Shown here piece by piece: positions 22,971 to 34,500 of a DNA stretch of 64,000 nucleotides. The stretch covers positions 372,001-436,000 of the forward strand of contig MU008196.1 of assembly GCA_010909165.1 (NCBI GenBank), read 5' to 3'. Under the pieces are notes generated by a model. The model saw only the letters and a list, made by a program, of their open reading frames with translations, was not told where the DNA came from and made no database searches. Positions within the stretch are counted from its first letter, which is position 1. Each line of letters starts with the position of its first letter. Both the position numbers and the translations under genes were made by a program. Source of the DNA: Anthoceros angustus (taxonomy: Eukaryota > Streptophyta > Anthocerotopsida > Anthocerotales > Anthocerotaceae).

Positions 22971-24022
22971 TTTTGTCCAAAGATTGGAAATGGAACGAGA
23001 AGTCCAAAGAACGGAGAGTGCACAACTCCCTAGGAGGATAGGGGAGTTGGAGGAAGAATGGCAAAGGAGAAAGGCCGTCATGAGGCGGTGCAGCATATGT
23101 TGGCGGTGAGGAGGAGATTTTCGGCTGATTATGCCCTACAAGAGAGATTGATCCGCCAACCGCAATGAGAGGACGGAGAATGTGGCTCTCCATGTCAAGA
23201 CCGTGAGCTGGCCTTGAGCGAGATGCTTACAAAAGCAAGTGTGAGCATGGAGTATGGCTTGAGGATTACGAAGAATTGGAGATGGCACAACAACGATTTG
23301 CAGCCCATCTTCACAACAAGGTGCTCAAGGCCACTAACGAGTTGTTGCGACTTCTGAAAGGAGAATGTTGGGACCTCATGATGATGATAGGGAGGCCCTC
23401 ATGCAAGTCCAACCGGAAGCCTTAGACTTGGAGAGTGTCCCAAGCAGGGGTGAAGAAACTTCGCACTGTGGAGAAGCAAGTGAAGGAGAAGCGCAGTGGA
23501 GAGAATCACCCCGTGAAGGGGTAAGGAAGAAGAAACGACCATGGTAGGAGGGCCGGAAGAAGCGGATTCAAGGTCGCTAGCATGGATTTGACGGCAAGGG
23601 GAGGCGAGTACCTTGGCCCTTGCAGGAAGAAGGAAGAGGGGTTGATCTTGCAGAATGGAGCAAGAATCACAAGGAGAAGACCAACCTCCCAACATGGGTG
23701 CAGGAGCAAGGAGCTCACTTGCTCCACAAGTGAGAGGAAGAGGAGAAGTCGAGGATGAGCCAGGCTAAGAGAGCCCGGCTATTTTATTGGAGGAAGGAAC
23801 TCAAGATAGGCATCAAGATAAGGAAGGGATTCATAAGAAGTCCTTAAATTAGCTTGAAGACATGGGGCAAGATGCCACTTGGGAAGACTTTTCTTTAGAG
23901 GAGGACAGCATTAATGCTTGTCACCCAGAGAGTGTGTTGACTAGCTAGATAGGAATGTTGAGAGCCATTAAGGCTCACATAGGTGAATTTGCTAGAATAG
24001 AATTTTACCCAAGATGCTTGGA
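22971..24022 (+). pseudogene. ORF3 coiled-coil tail fragment between two LTRs
   Basis: Resumes ORF3 at TTTTGTCCAAAGATTGG (RLEMEREVQ, then SAQLPRRIGELEEE) and runs through KSKCEHGVWLEDYEE, the tail and the 3' untranslated stretch to LTR 2. It duplicates 20,925-21,968. Frames are broken at about 23,060, 23,110 and 23,165. Confidence 0.75.
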
Positions 24023-24998
24023 TGTCGAACTTAAAGTCGACAATAGGATACACTAAAATAAGGAGTGAGGCGGTGCAGCATATGTTGGCGGTGAGGAGGA
24101 GGCTGTGAGGACCTCCTATAAAAGGAGGGAGCTTGTGAAGTAAAATTATCGTGTCTTGCGCCCCATCCTCCCGAGTCCTTCACTTTGTGCAGGAATTTCG
24201 TGCACCGCAAGCCAACGCAGTCCGTAGAGAGGAGAACGCGGTCGGAGGCCGGGGCGGAGGGCTTGCTCTTGCAGCGCCCGCTAGCCGCTCCCTTGTGAAT
24301 GGTTGTGTGAATTGTTTTGCTTTGAGTGTGTGGCGATGCTCAAGGAACTCTCGGCTTGAGGGTAGACTGCAGGAAAGACTGGAGGTTCTCGCTGTCTGCA
24401 AACCACATAGCAACCGCCCAAGGAAGAACTCGCACTTCCTGACGGACCCAGGCAGCCGTAAGGGCGAGTTGGAATTAATGAGCCAGAATTGGTGTTAGAG
24501 TAGGAGATTGTGGAGGAAGGAAGGGTAGATGAGTAGAGAAGAAGAGGGCGTTGTTGATTGAGAGAGTGAGGAGGATTAGAGTGTAGGAAAACTAAGGCCA
24601 CAGTGCAGCCTAAGGGACGAATCCCAACTGCAAGTAAGAGGGCGCCCCGTGTGGAGAAGAGTGTCTTAGGAGTAGGGACGAAGTTGCGGTGTGGGTCGGG
24701 GGTCCTGGCGCCGTGATAGACACCTGCTAAGACGAACTGCAATTGTGTGGTGTCGTTGTAGGTTGAGGTTTGGTGAGTTTACAAGAGACGGGCGCGAGCT
24801 GCTGTAGAGGGAGCGTGAGAGGGCGCCTTGCTTGTTTAGAAGGCTGAGGTAGTGTGTAGCTGCGGTGTAGTGACGGATTTCTCAAGATTCGACTGCTCCC
24901 CAAGTCTCATGGGACGAAACCCAACGCATTTAAACGACAAAGGGATAAGTGTGGCCGCTAGAGGGGAATCTCGGAGTGCCCCGGGTTTTCCTCCCACA
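24023..24998 (+). repeat. LTR 2 (5' LTR of copy B)
   Basis: 976 bp with the standard ends. TATA CTATAAAAGGAGG at 24,116-24,127. Bases about 24,075-24,100 (GCGGTGCAGCATATGTTGGCGGTGAGGAGG) are taken from the ORF3 coiled coil and replace normal LTR sequence, joined at the shared word GAGGCGGTGCAG. A degraded primer site (TTTTTGGCGCTGCGGGACTTG) follows its CA end. Confidence 0.8.
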
Positions 24999-25261
24999 TT
25001 TTTGGCGCTGCGGGACTTGTGGCTGAACAGCTGAAATTTTGAGATTTTCGTTGCTAGCTTGCAGTATGAGCTGAGAAGATCTTGTAAGGAGGTGGAGCGG
25101 GGGTCTAGGAAGAAGCCTACACGTCCTGGAACCTGCGTTGTGAAGGAGGAGCCCACGCCTCCGAATGGTGTGATTTTGTGTTCCGCAGCAAGAATGGCGC
25201 ATGGCGGTTGGCTGATTTTTCTTTAACAACCGTGTTTTGGAGGCTATGAGGATGCTTGCAG

Positions 25262-25953
25262 ATGACTAGCAGAGGGAGGGGAGAGGAGAAAACCATAGGA
25301 GGTCACCCCACCACATCGCAAGAGATCTAAGAGCTGCAAGAAGAAATCAATGGAGGAGGAAAACGCAGCGGTGGTTGCACGCGGCTCCAGGAGGAGGAAG
25401 AGCTAAGGGCGCTTGAGGAGGAGGTTTTGCCCTTGCCTACAAGGGGAGCCAAGTGATCCAGCGAAAACGCTTCGAGAAGGGACGTCAAATCACCGGCAAA
25501 CAAAGGAGGTGGTTGAAGAGGAGTTGGTATGTGAAGAGGAAAGCGAGGAGGAAGCACCGTTTCTGGAGCACGATTCAAGTTCAGCTACCAGCACTGGGCC
25601 TTCTCAACGCTGGACCTTCAGGAGTGGTGGATCTAGCTCAACTTCCAGCGAAACAGAAAGTGAAGAGGAGGGTGAGCAGTGGAGAATTTCAGGCATGGTC
25701 TGAAGATCTTGCGGAGCGCCTTGATAGAATCACTGCTCAGCTCACAATCTTGGGACGCACACCTAGGGGAGACACCATCCCACAACCGTCCCCAATCTTT
25801 TGTGCAGGACACCCTTTCTGCAGAGAACTTTGGTTGGAGAATTTACCTGCAGGAGAGGAAGGGAGTGTGAGTTCGCCTAGCTCATCTGGACCAAGCAACA
25901 TGAGTGGAACAGGAGTAGGAGGGGGATTTGCTGTTTGGATAGTTGTGTGTTGA
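25262..25953 (+). pseudogene. Gypsy gag N-terminal region, copy B
   Basis: Starts at an ATG (MTSRGRG) at 25,262 and reads, with frame changes, the Arg-rich start, RLQEEEELRALEEE, EEELVCEEESEEEAPFLE, STGPSQRWTFRSGGSSST and a helix LAERLDRITAQLTILGRTPR (frame starting at 25,453). The downstream part continues farther than in copy A, to FCAGHPFCRELWLENLPAGE near 25,860. Stops and shifts are present, so it is shown as broken. Confidence 0.6.
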
Positions 25954-26089
25954 GGGGTGTGAGCGTGCTTGCAAGTCTAGTCGGGAGGAGGAAGTAATTT
26001 CGTGTAGGAGTTGAGAGGAGATCACCCCGTCTTTGTCTGCAAGGGATTTGTGAGCTGAACGGAGATATCATGTGTGTGAAGAAAGCTTA

Positions 26090-27183
26090 GTTGCTGCTGC
26101 ACAATGTGCAAAGGAAGAAGCGGAGGAGAGAGCTCTTGGGGAGGAAGCTACATGTGCTAACATTTTCAAGGGTTCCGTTGAGGAAGAAGAGGTAGTTGTC
26201 TAAGAGCAAGAGGAGGTTGTGCTCACGGACAGCAAGAGGAAGGAGGTTGTTGCCGAGGAGTTGCTGATCAAGGGTGAGGGTCAAGAATCCGAGCCAGCGA
26301 TTAATAATTTCCAAGGTACATCTTCCGTTCCTGCAAGAGGAGGACTTTTTCGGCGTGGATTGTCGAGCTCTTCTAGCTCGAGTTTGTCGTCGTTAGAGGA
26401 GGAAGGCAAGAGGGTGAGATTTGGCGTGGATTGTTGAGCTCTTCTAGCTCGAGTTGGTCGTCGTAAGAGGAGGAAGGCAAGAGGGTGAGATTTGGTGGAG
26501 AAGTTGGGGTACGAGATCTAATGGTGAGGTTTTGCAAGGTCTTGATCAATTATTGCCCATCTTGCTGCCCTTTCAACCTTGCTTGTTAAGAGGACTGAGG
26601 CGCTTGTGTGCCCAAGTCTGTATAGTACATCCCGCTTGCAGATGTCTAGCAGAGGAGGAGGTTGTTGCCGAGGAGTTGGTATGTGAAGAGGAGGGAGGTG
26701 TGCCCACGCTTTGTGGACGCCTCAACCATGAGTGGAGGAAGTGGAGGTGGTGGAAGTCACCCCACCACATCGCAAGAGATCTAATGGTGAGATTTGGGAG
26801 AAGCAACGAGGTGAAGATGTTGAGGCTTTTGTGCAAACTTTTGAACATGTGACTCATGCGAATTTGGAAGCCTCATGGATTGTCTCAAATTTTCCTAGAG
26901 TACTTGAGGTCATGCCCAAGTGGTATAGTCACACGATGGAGCTGCATCAAGGTTGGGTTGGGATGATTTGAGAGCTGTATCTTTGAACCGGTTTTGTGGC
27001 TTAAGCTATGCACATCACACGTTGGTCCGGTTGAGGACTCTGCGAAGGAAGAGGAGGGAGTCTTTGTATGATTACATAGAGGAGAGAGTACCACCACGGC
27101 CACAAGGATGTAGCCTTCGCAAAAGCAAGGCCTATGGTATGACCTTTCTTGATAAAAGTTGGGAAACAGTAGGAAGGAGTTAG
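26090..27183 (+). pseudogene. Gypsy gag spacer and core, copy B
   Basis: Plus-strand homologue of 9,569-10,750. Acidic part at 26,090-26,330 (LTDSKRKEVVAEELLIKGEG), then the capsid-like core from 26,780 (GEDVEAFVQTFEHVTHANLE; WDDLRAVSLNRFCGLSYAHH; ESLYDYIEERVPPRP). Bases 26,345-26,430 are partly duplicated (AGCTCGAGTTTGTCGTCGT at about 26,380 and AGCTCGAGTTGGTCGTCG at about 26,447). Frame changes near 26,500 and 26,940. Confidence 0.6.
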
Positions 27184-27265
27184 AGGAACACATGTAGATC
27201 CATGTGCCATAGAAAAATTAGAGCTAGAATGTGGTAAGGTGGTGAAGATTTCTAAGTGTAGAGGA

Positions 27266-28620
27266 GATGGTAGAGTTTAAGAAGGTGCAGGAAGAGCATG
27301 AGAATGCGTTTCATTTTTTGGCGGAGAGCGACTTGAGGCCACAGATGACCGATTTTCGACGAGGAGTTGGTTGCCACGGCCTGGGTTGAAGGGGAGGACG
27401 TGAGCATGTTGTAGACGGCCTAAGGATTGATCAGCAAGCCTTGCTGCCAGCAGAGAGGTCAAATGAGCAAGAAGGGAGCGCAGTGAAAGGCTGCAGCAGG
27501 ACAATCTGGAAATCCGAGAGGGGATAAAAGGGCGCCAGTATGGGCGCGAGGAGGAGGCTGGAATGCTCCTCAAGGGTGAGCAGTCAGGAGGGCTGCAAGT
27601 GGAGGCCAGCCGTTGGCAAAAGAAAGAAGCGAAAACGGATATGGGAGCGTCAGTTTCAAGCAAAAGAAAAGGCGCCCCCACTTGGCGAGGTCAGAAGCCA
27701 GGCGCCATGGGGCCGCGAGGAGGAGAAGGCCCTAGGGAGGTAGGTGCGCCAGAGGGCGAGGAAGGAGATGCATCCCATGAGAAGCTTGAGCAAAACGGGG
27801 AAGAGCATGAGAATGCGGGTTTCATTTTTTGGCGGAGAGCGACTTGAGGCCACAGATGACCGATTTTCGACGAGGAGTTGGTTGCCACGGCCTGGGTTGA
27901 AGGGGAGGACGTGAGCATGTTGTAGACGGCCTAAGGATTGATCAGCAAGCCTTGCTGCCAGAGAGGTCAAATGAGCAAGAAGGGGAGCGCGTTGTGAAAG
28001 GCAGCAGACAACTGGAAATCCGAGAGGATAAAAGGGCGCCAGTATGGGCGCGAGGAGGCTGGAATGCTCCTCAAGGGTGAGCAGTCAGGAGGGCTGCAAG
28101 TGGAGGCCAGACGTTGGCAAAAGAAAGAAGCGAAAACGGATATGGGAGCGTCAGTTTCAAGCAAAAGAAAAGGCGCCCCCACTTGGCGAGGTCAGAAGCC
28201 AGGCGCCATGGGGCCGCGAGGAGGAGAAGGCCCTAGGGAGGTAGGTGCGCCAGAGGGCGAGGAAGGAGATGCATCCCATGAGAAGCTTGAGCAAAAACGG
28301 CAGGAGAAGAAAATGGCAGATTCATGGGAAATCACTCATGAGGTGGCCATGGGGGTGCAAACAGGCGAGGAGGTCGCCATGGGAGCACGAGCTGGACCTG
28401 GACACGAGGCTAGACCAGCAGGAATGGAAGAAATCGAACGTTGTTGGAGGAGGAGCATGCAAACGGCCGCAGCTCAAAACTTGCGCATGGACAAAGCGGG
28501 AGAAACTGGATTTGTGGATGGAACAACGCCGTGGGCTGCTGGTGGGCGAGCTAGCAGGAGGCGACGTGGTATGCGTGGAAGGAGGAGATTAGAACGTGAA
28601 GGACTCCCATGTCCATGTTA
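27266..28620 (+). pseudogene. Pol linker region, copy B, duplicated
   Basis: Equivalent to residues 1-280 of the copy A pol ORF: DDRFxDEELVA, GxMLLKGEQSGGLQVEA and the KAPxLGxxRSQAP-type words. It is present twice (27,290-27,800 and 27,801-28,300), then continues to MADSWEITHEVAMGV, GHEARPAGMEE and GMRGRRRLEREG at 28,620. Frames break at the copy boundary, which falls on the shared word GAAGAGCATGAGAATGCG. No catalytic residues lie here. Confidence 0.65.
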
Positions 28621-29985
28621 TTGAATGGTGAGGTATGAAATTTCTTGGAGCACGGAATCATGTTGGATAGTTTGTCTAGGGAAGGGCGTGCTGTCTTTCT
28701 CCCTAGAGCTGTGCCTTATTGTCTAAGAGATGGGGTCTTATACAAGCTTGGTTTGGATGAGAAGATCCGACGTTGTTTGAAGGAAGGAAGCTTCTCTTCT
28801 TAAAGAAGCTTTGCATGCGTAAGAGGTTGGAGGCCATTATTCGTAAATCACGGTGAAGAAGATCTTAGATGCAGGCATTATGGGCTTCTGGTGAGGAGAA
28901 GGTGACAACCAAGAAGACTCTTATTATTTAACATATGATGCCCATTGAATTTGAAGTACCTACCTATAGAATCATGGAGGATGAGCATGGTGAGGATAGT
29001 CGTGGCTAGACTAGAGTCTTTCATAGAGCAGGAGGCGTGGTATGCGTGGAAGGAGGAGATTAGAACGTGAAGGACTCCCATGTCCACGTTATTGAATGGT
29101 GAGGTATGAAATTTCTTGGAGCACGGAATCATGTTGGATAGTTTGTCTAGGGAAGGGCGTGCTGTCTTTCTCCCTAGAGCTGTGCCTTATTGTCTAAGAG
29201 ATGGGGTCTTATACAAGCTTGGTTTGGATGAGAAGATCCGACGTTGTTTGAAGGGAAGGAAGCTTCTCTTCTTAAAGAAGCTTTGCATGCGTAAGAGGTT
29301 GGAGGCCATTATTCGTAAATCACGGTGAAGAAGATCTTAGATGCAGGCATTATGGGCTTCTGGTGAGGAGAAGGTGACAACCAAGAAGACTCTTATTATT
29401 TAACATATGATGCCCATTGAATTTGAAGTACCTACCTATAGAATCATGGAGGATGAGCATGGTAGAGGATAGTCGTGGCTAGACTAGAATCTTTCATAGA
29501 GCAGGAGGCGTGGTATGCGTGGAAGGAGGAGATTAGAACGTGAAGGACTCCCATGTCCACGTTATTGAATGGTGAGGTATGAAATTTCTTGGAGCACGGA
29601 ATCATGTTGGATAGTTTGTCTAGGGAAGGGCGTGCTGTCTTTCTCCCTAGAGCTGTGCCTTATTGTCTAAGAGATGGGGTCTTATACAAGCTTGGTTTGG
29701 ATGAGAAGATCCGACGTTGTTTGAAGGGAAGGAAGCTTCTTAAAGAAGCTTTGCATGCGTAAGAGGTTGGAGGCCATTATTCAGTAAATCACGGTGAAGA
29801 AGATCTTAGATGCAGGCATTATGGGCTTACAGACAGGAGAAGGTGACAACCAAGAAGACCTCTTATTATTTAACATATGGCATGTCTCCATTGAATTTGA
29901 AGTACCTACCTATAGAATCATGGAGGATGAACGCATGATCAGAGGATAGTCGTGGCTAGACTAGAGTCTTTCATAGAGCATGAGG
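28553..29985 (+). repeat. Three tandem 473-bp units of pol with the integrase core deleted
   Basis: The GAGGTATGAAATTTCTTGG word starts at about 28,630, 29,103 and 29,576, a 473-bp period. Each unit runs from GMRGRRRLEREG through the pre-integrase region (FLEHGIMLDSLSREGRAVFL; GLDEKIRRCL) to KKILDAGIMGF, then jumps to GDNQEDSYYL-type sequence and ends near ARLESFIEQE. Copy A has about 500 bp of integrase core between these points, so the whole DDE core is missing in all three. Unit joins share the word AGCAGGAGGCG. Confidence 0.85.
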
Positions 29986-30250
29986 AACGAGGGAAGATGC
30001 TTTAGAAGAAACTCAAATTCGGAGCTTAGAAAGGATAGGCATGATGGGAAGTTGAGGAAGCAAGAAGCTATCATGGCGGGATTTGGTTCTTCTATATGAT
30101 AGCCGTTATATGGACTTCCTGGAAGCTTAGGTTGAGATGGATGGGACCTTATGAGGTGGTGGCGGTGTATGAGAATGGATCCGCAATTACGAGTCGGATG
30201 GGGATTTGCCAACTAGAGTGAATGGGTGGAAGGTTAAGAAGTACCTTCAG
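29890..30250 (+). pseudogene. Integrase C-terminal tail, copy B
   Basis: Frameshifted match to copy A 7,289-7,700: EVPTYRIMEDE, ARLESFIEHEER, KDRHDGKLRKQEAIMAG, LRLRWMGPYEVVAVYENGS and VNGWKVKKYL. This is the small C-terminal Ty3 integrase domain. Stops interrupt it near 29,945 and 30,080. Confidence 0.7.
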
Positions 30251-30289
30251 AGATCTGTTTGCGAGGACGCAAACAGTGAGGAGGGAGTA

Positions 30290-30722
30290 TGTGGAACGCA
30301 AAAGTTTGGGCAACAAGCTTAAATGAGTTCGTTTTGAAACAGCCCACACTCTTTGCTAGAAATGGTTTGGTGAAGACATGCAAGGAAATTTTTGCTCCTT
30401 TTGAGCGGGAGTTGTAGGACCATGTCGGAAGGCAGAGGATATGCAGGAAAAGAAACGGGTCAAAACGACCTTGGTGAGAAAAGGTAACCTACATGAGTGG
30501 TAGGAGGTGTCCTACCAGGAGAAACTCCTACCATGGTGACGAGGGTAGGAGAGATCCTACCACCGTAGGAGAATGACCCTGCTAGTGTTTTGATCACCTA
30601 CCAGTGTAGGAATAGCTCCTAGGAAGGTATCCTACCGCCGTAGGAGAAACTCCTACCGTGGTAGGAGAAAGGGGAAAACGCCTACCATGGTAGGAGGATG
30701 TCCTACCACGGTAGGAGGTAGG
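30290..30722 (+). repeat. Post-pol spacer and palindrome cluster of copy B
   Basis: Directly follows pol, showing where this segment belongs in the element. 30,290-30,505 matches 14,074-14,290; 30,505-30,722 holds about eight CCTACCNNGGTAGG palindromes (for example 30,659 CTCCTACCGTGGTAGGAG and 30,680 CCTACCATGGTAGGAGG). About 30 bp found in the 14.4-kb copy are missing at 30,620. Confidence 0.85.
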
Positions 30723-30762
30723 TTGCTAAGGAAAGTAGCTTATGTTTTAGGCAGGATAGGCT

Positions 30763-30990
30763 TGCTATATGTAGAGTCTTTTAGTGGACTAGATAAATAG
30801 GCCAAAATAGGTAATTAAGAAATTAGAGGCTAATTTTCAGTAATTAGAAATTAGAAAATAGGGAAATGGTATTTTAGTATAAGGAATTAGGAAACTAACA
30901 TCAATGGTGAGAGGGGCCACGTGGCACACATCCAAGGGCAGGATAGAATGGTAGTTACTTTTCTAACCCTTGGGTGACTTATAAAAGTGG
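30763..30990 (+). promoter_or_regulatory. Candidate internal promoter of copy B
   Basis: GCTATATGTAGAG at 30,763-30,775 and GACTTATAAAAGTGGC at 30,976-30,991, with CCACGTGGCACAC at about 30,917. Position between pol and ORF3 and conservation in three copies support a promoter for a separate ORF3 transcript; this is not shown directly. Confidence 0.5.
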
Positions 30991-31522
30991 CTGGTGCTGC
31001 AGGAGGCCACAACTCGAAACTTGAAGAGACGGCCTCACAGAAGGCGCCGCCACACCTCAAGCTGCCCAAGGCCCCATACAACCGCCATGTGAGGAGGAGA
31101 AGGAGGCGCAAGCTCAAGGAGGCGAGAAATCCAGCGCCCAAGAGAGGAAGAAGAGAAGGAGGAAAAGAGAAGAAGAGAAGGGAGAAGAAGGTTGGGGCGC
31201 AACACTTGCCAAGCTCGTGAGGGTGCCTAGGAGGGTGGAGCGTGGCAAGATTGCTAGGAAACCGTGCAGGAAGGGCTCCTAAATTGCGTGTGTAAGAGTC
31301 CGGGAGAATTTTGGTGAGCTTTCTCTTGCAGGAGAAATCGGGGTTTTGAGGCACCAAGGTGTAAGGACTGCAGGAGGAGAGCAAGGGCAAGGACCTTTGA
31401 GCTGTGAGCAAGAGCAAATCCGAGGAGGAGAAACGTTTGCAAGGATAAGAAGAGCGGTCTGCAGGAATTGCAGAGAGGCATCACTTTTCTTCAATTTCGT
31501 GCAAGTACTAACCAAGGAGGCC

Positions 31523-34500
31523 ATGACCAAGCCTACCATGACCAAGGGCAAGGAGGTAGTAGCTAAGGAAGGAGCGTCCACCAAGGAGGTGGCGCAGGAG
31601 GAGAGCAAGGGCAAGAGGTCTAAGGCAGGAGGATCAGACCCCGGAGGGTGGAAATTTGACATGCCCTTGTTTACGTGCTATGCAGGCCAGCTATCCTCTA
31701 GAGACCTTTCAGACTTTCGACCTTGGGCAGCAGAGGAGAATATACAGCTAGAGTGGGTGTATGGGCGACATTGGTCCTACACCAACCTTGAATTGATAGA
31801 AGAGTGTTTTGCTAATTTGCAGCAGACGGAAGAGGAATTGGCCGCCTTACCGGATAGAACGCACGGACGGATCCACGGTGTTGGGTGTAAGGACTGCAGG
31901 AGGAGAGCAAGGGCAAGGACCTTTGAGCTGTGAGCAAGAGCAAATCCGAGGAGGAGAAACGTTTGCAAGGATAAGAAGTGGTGTGGCCGCAGGAATTGCA
32001 GAGGCATCACTTTTCTTCAATTTCTGCAAGTACTAACCAAGGAGGCCATGACCAAGCCTACCATGACCAAGGGCAAGGAGGTAGTAGCTAAGGAAGGAGC
32101 GTCCACCAAGGAGGTGGCGCAGGAGGCAAGAGGTCTAAGGCGGAGGATCGACCGGAGGGTGGAAATTTGACATGCCCTTATTTACGTGCTATGCAGGCCA
32201 GCTATCCTCTAGAGACCTTTCGACTTTCGACCTTGGGCAGCAGAGGAGAATATTCAGCTAGAGTGGGTGTATGGGCGACATTGGTCTTACACCAACCTTG
32301 AATTGATAGAGGAGTGTTTTGCTAATTTGCAGCAGACGGAAGAGGAATTGGCCGCCTTACCGGATAGAACGCACGGACGGATCCACGGTGTTGGATGTAA
32401 GGAGGTGCCGCAGGAGGAGAGCAAGGGCAAGGACCTTTGAGCTGTGAGCAAGAGCAAATCCGAGGAGGAGAAACGTTTGCAAGGATAAGAAGTGGTGTGG
32501 CCGCAGGAATTGCAGAGGCATCACTTTTCTTCAATTTCTGCAAGTACTAACCAAGGAGGCCATGACCAAGCCTACCATGACCAAGGGCAAGGAGGTAGTA
32601 GCTAAGGAAGGAGCGTCCACCAAGGAGGTGGCGCAGGAGGCAAGAGGTCTAAGGCGGGAGGATCGACCGGAGGGTGGAAATTTGACATGCCCTTATTTAC
32701 GTGCTATGCAGGCCAGCTATCCTCTAGAGACCTTTCGACTTTCGACCTTGGGCAGCAGAGGAGAATATTCAGCTAGAGTGGGTGTATGGGCGACATTGGT
32801 CTTACACCAACCTTGAATTGATAGAGGAGTGTTTTGCTAATTTGCAGCAGACGGAAGAGGAATTGGCCGCCTTACCGGATAGAACGCAGACGGATCCACG
32901 GTGTTGGATGTAAGGAGCATACGCCGTATATGGCGGCGGATAGCGAGGATAGCGGAATCACGTTGATGGAAGGAACGAGTGGAGGCAAGCGTGCATCAAC
33001 GGCGGATCTTCCCAAGGAGCCCTTACACTTATGCAAGGGGCATGAAGGCTAAGTCCAAGAACGGTTGGCGACGGACCAAATCTTGGAGCCCAAGTGGAGA
33101 TTGTTCACAAGAATTGTTTTGGGCTTGGTGAGCAATCCAAGGGTGTCATATTTCAGCACTACCTTCCTCCATTTTCTATGGAAGATCACTCAAGGAGCGA
33201 AGCCGGATTGGGGCTCATCATGTATGAAGCATACACCTACCACCGGAAAAGTTGTCAAACCCAACGCGTCGGATGAAGATGTCAGGCCATGCTATCTTAG
33301 CACTTATCTAGTGCATTTGTGGGAAGTAGAGGGCTACTCACAAGTAAGGAGTTGGATGATTCCAAGCATCCCTTTAACATTGTGTACTTACGGAGAGGGA
33401 CAGGAGTGCTTGGTGCTTTGCTAAAGGAGGTGCCGCAGCACCACCGGACATTATTCGGAAGGAATCCTCCAAAGATAGGCCGAGGATGTGCAGGAGGACT
33501 TGCAAGGAGAAGTTGTAGGGGATTTGAAGTTTGGACCGGAGGATGCGGAGATGGAAGGTAGGATAGATCCTACCATGGCAGAATCCGCGAGGGTGGGAGG
33601 TGTTCCCACGGTTTGGGACCCCTTCGTCCTCTCATGACAAGGCCTACGGTGGCAGAATTAGTCCTACCACGGTAGGAAGTAGTCCTACCACGGTAGGAGC
33701 ACCTCCTACCACGGTAGGAGGAAAGGAAGTCACGGTTTGGAAGCTCCCAAGCGGGAGATAAGAAGGCAACCGGCCCTGCTAGGTGGGCGAGCGGATGGAG
33801 TCGCGGTGGGAGGAGTTGCCCCACCGAGTGATAAGCGGGGAGCTCATCATAGGGAAGCAAGGGATGTGAGATCCCATGAACAAGGCAAAGGCCTTGAGTC
33901 TCCCGGAGGTAAGACAGGAGACTTAGACATGTTGGAGGAGATGCTGCGCATAGGGGAGATGTTCAGCAAGGTGGATATGGAAGCGGCCAAGAGGAGGGCC
34001 GAATTCTTGAAGACGGAGGCGGAAAAGACAAGGACCTACCAAGCAAGGGAAATTGCAGGTAGGCGAGCGGAAACCCAGCGGCAGGAGGATGTTATGAGGA
34101 TGGAAGCTCAAGTGGAGCACTTGGAAAAGAGTCTTGAGACAAGGCAACAGGAAACAAACCATCATATTCGGGAGAACAAGGCTCTTACCAAGCAATTGGC
34201 AGCTCGAGAGGAGAAGGTGGAGCAACTTGCTCACATGGTGCGCACATGGGAAAAGAAGGCGGAAGACAAGCAAGTGCTGCTAATGGAGGAGAGGTCAAGA
34301 CGAGCAATCTCGCAGAATGAGGCAGACAAAGGCAAGTAGGCGCATGAGCGGGTCATAGCCACACAGCCGTGAAGATTAGTGACATGGAAAAGGAGCTGGG
34401 AGAAATCCGGAGGCTGGAATTGAAGGAAGAAGAGCTGGAAGAACGGACACATTTTGTCCAAAGATTGGAAATGGAACGAGAAGTCCAAAGAACGGAGAGT

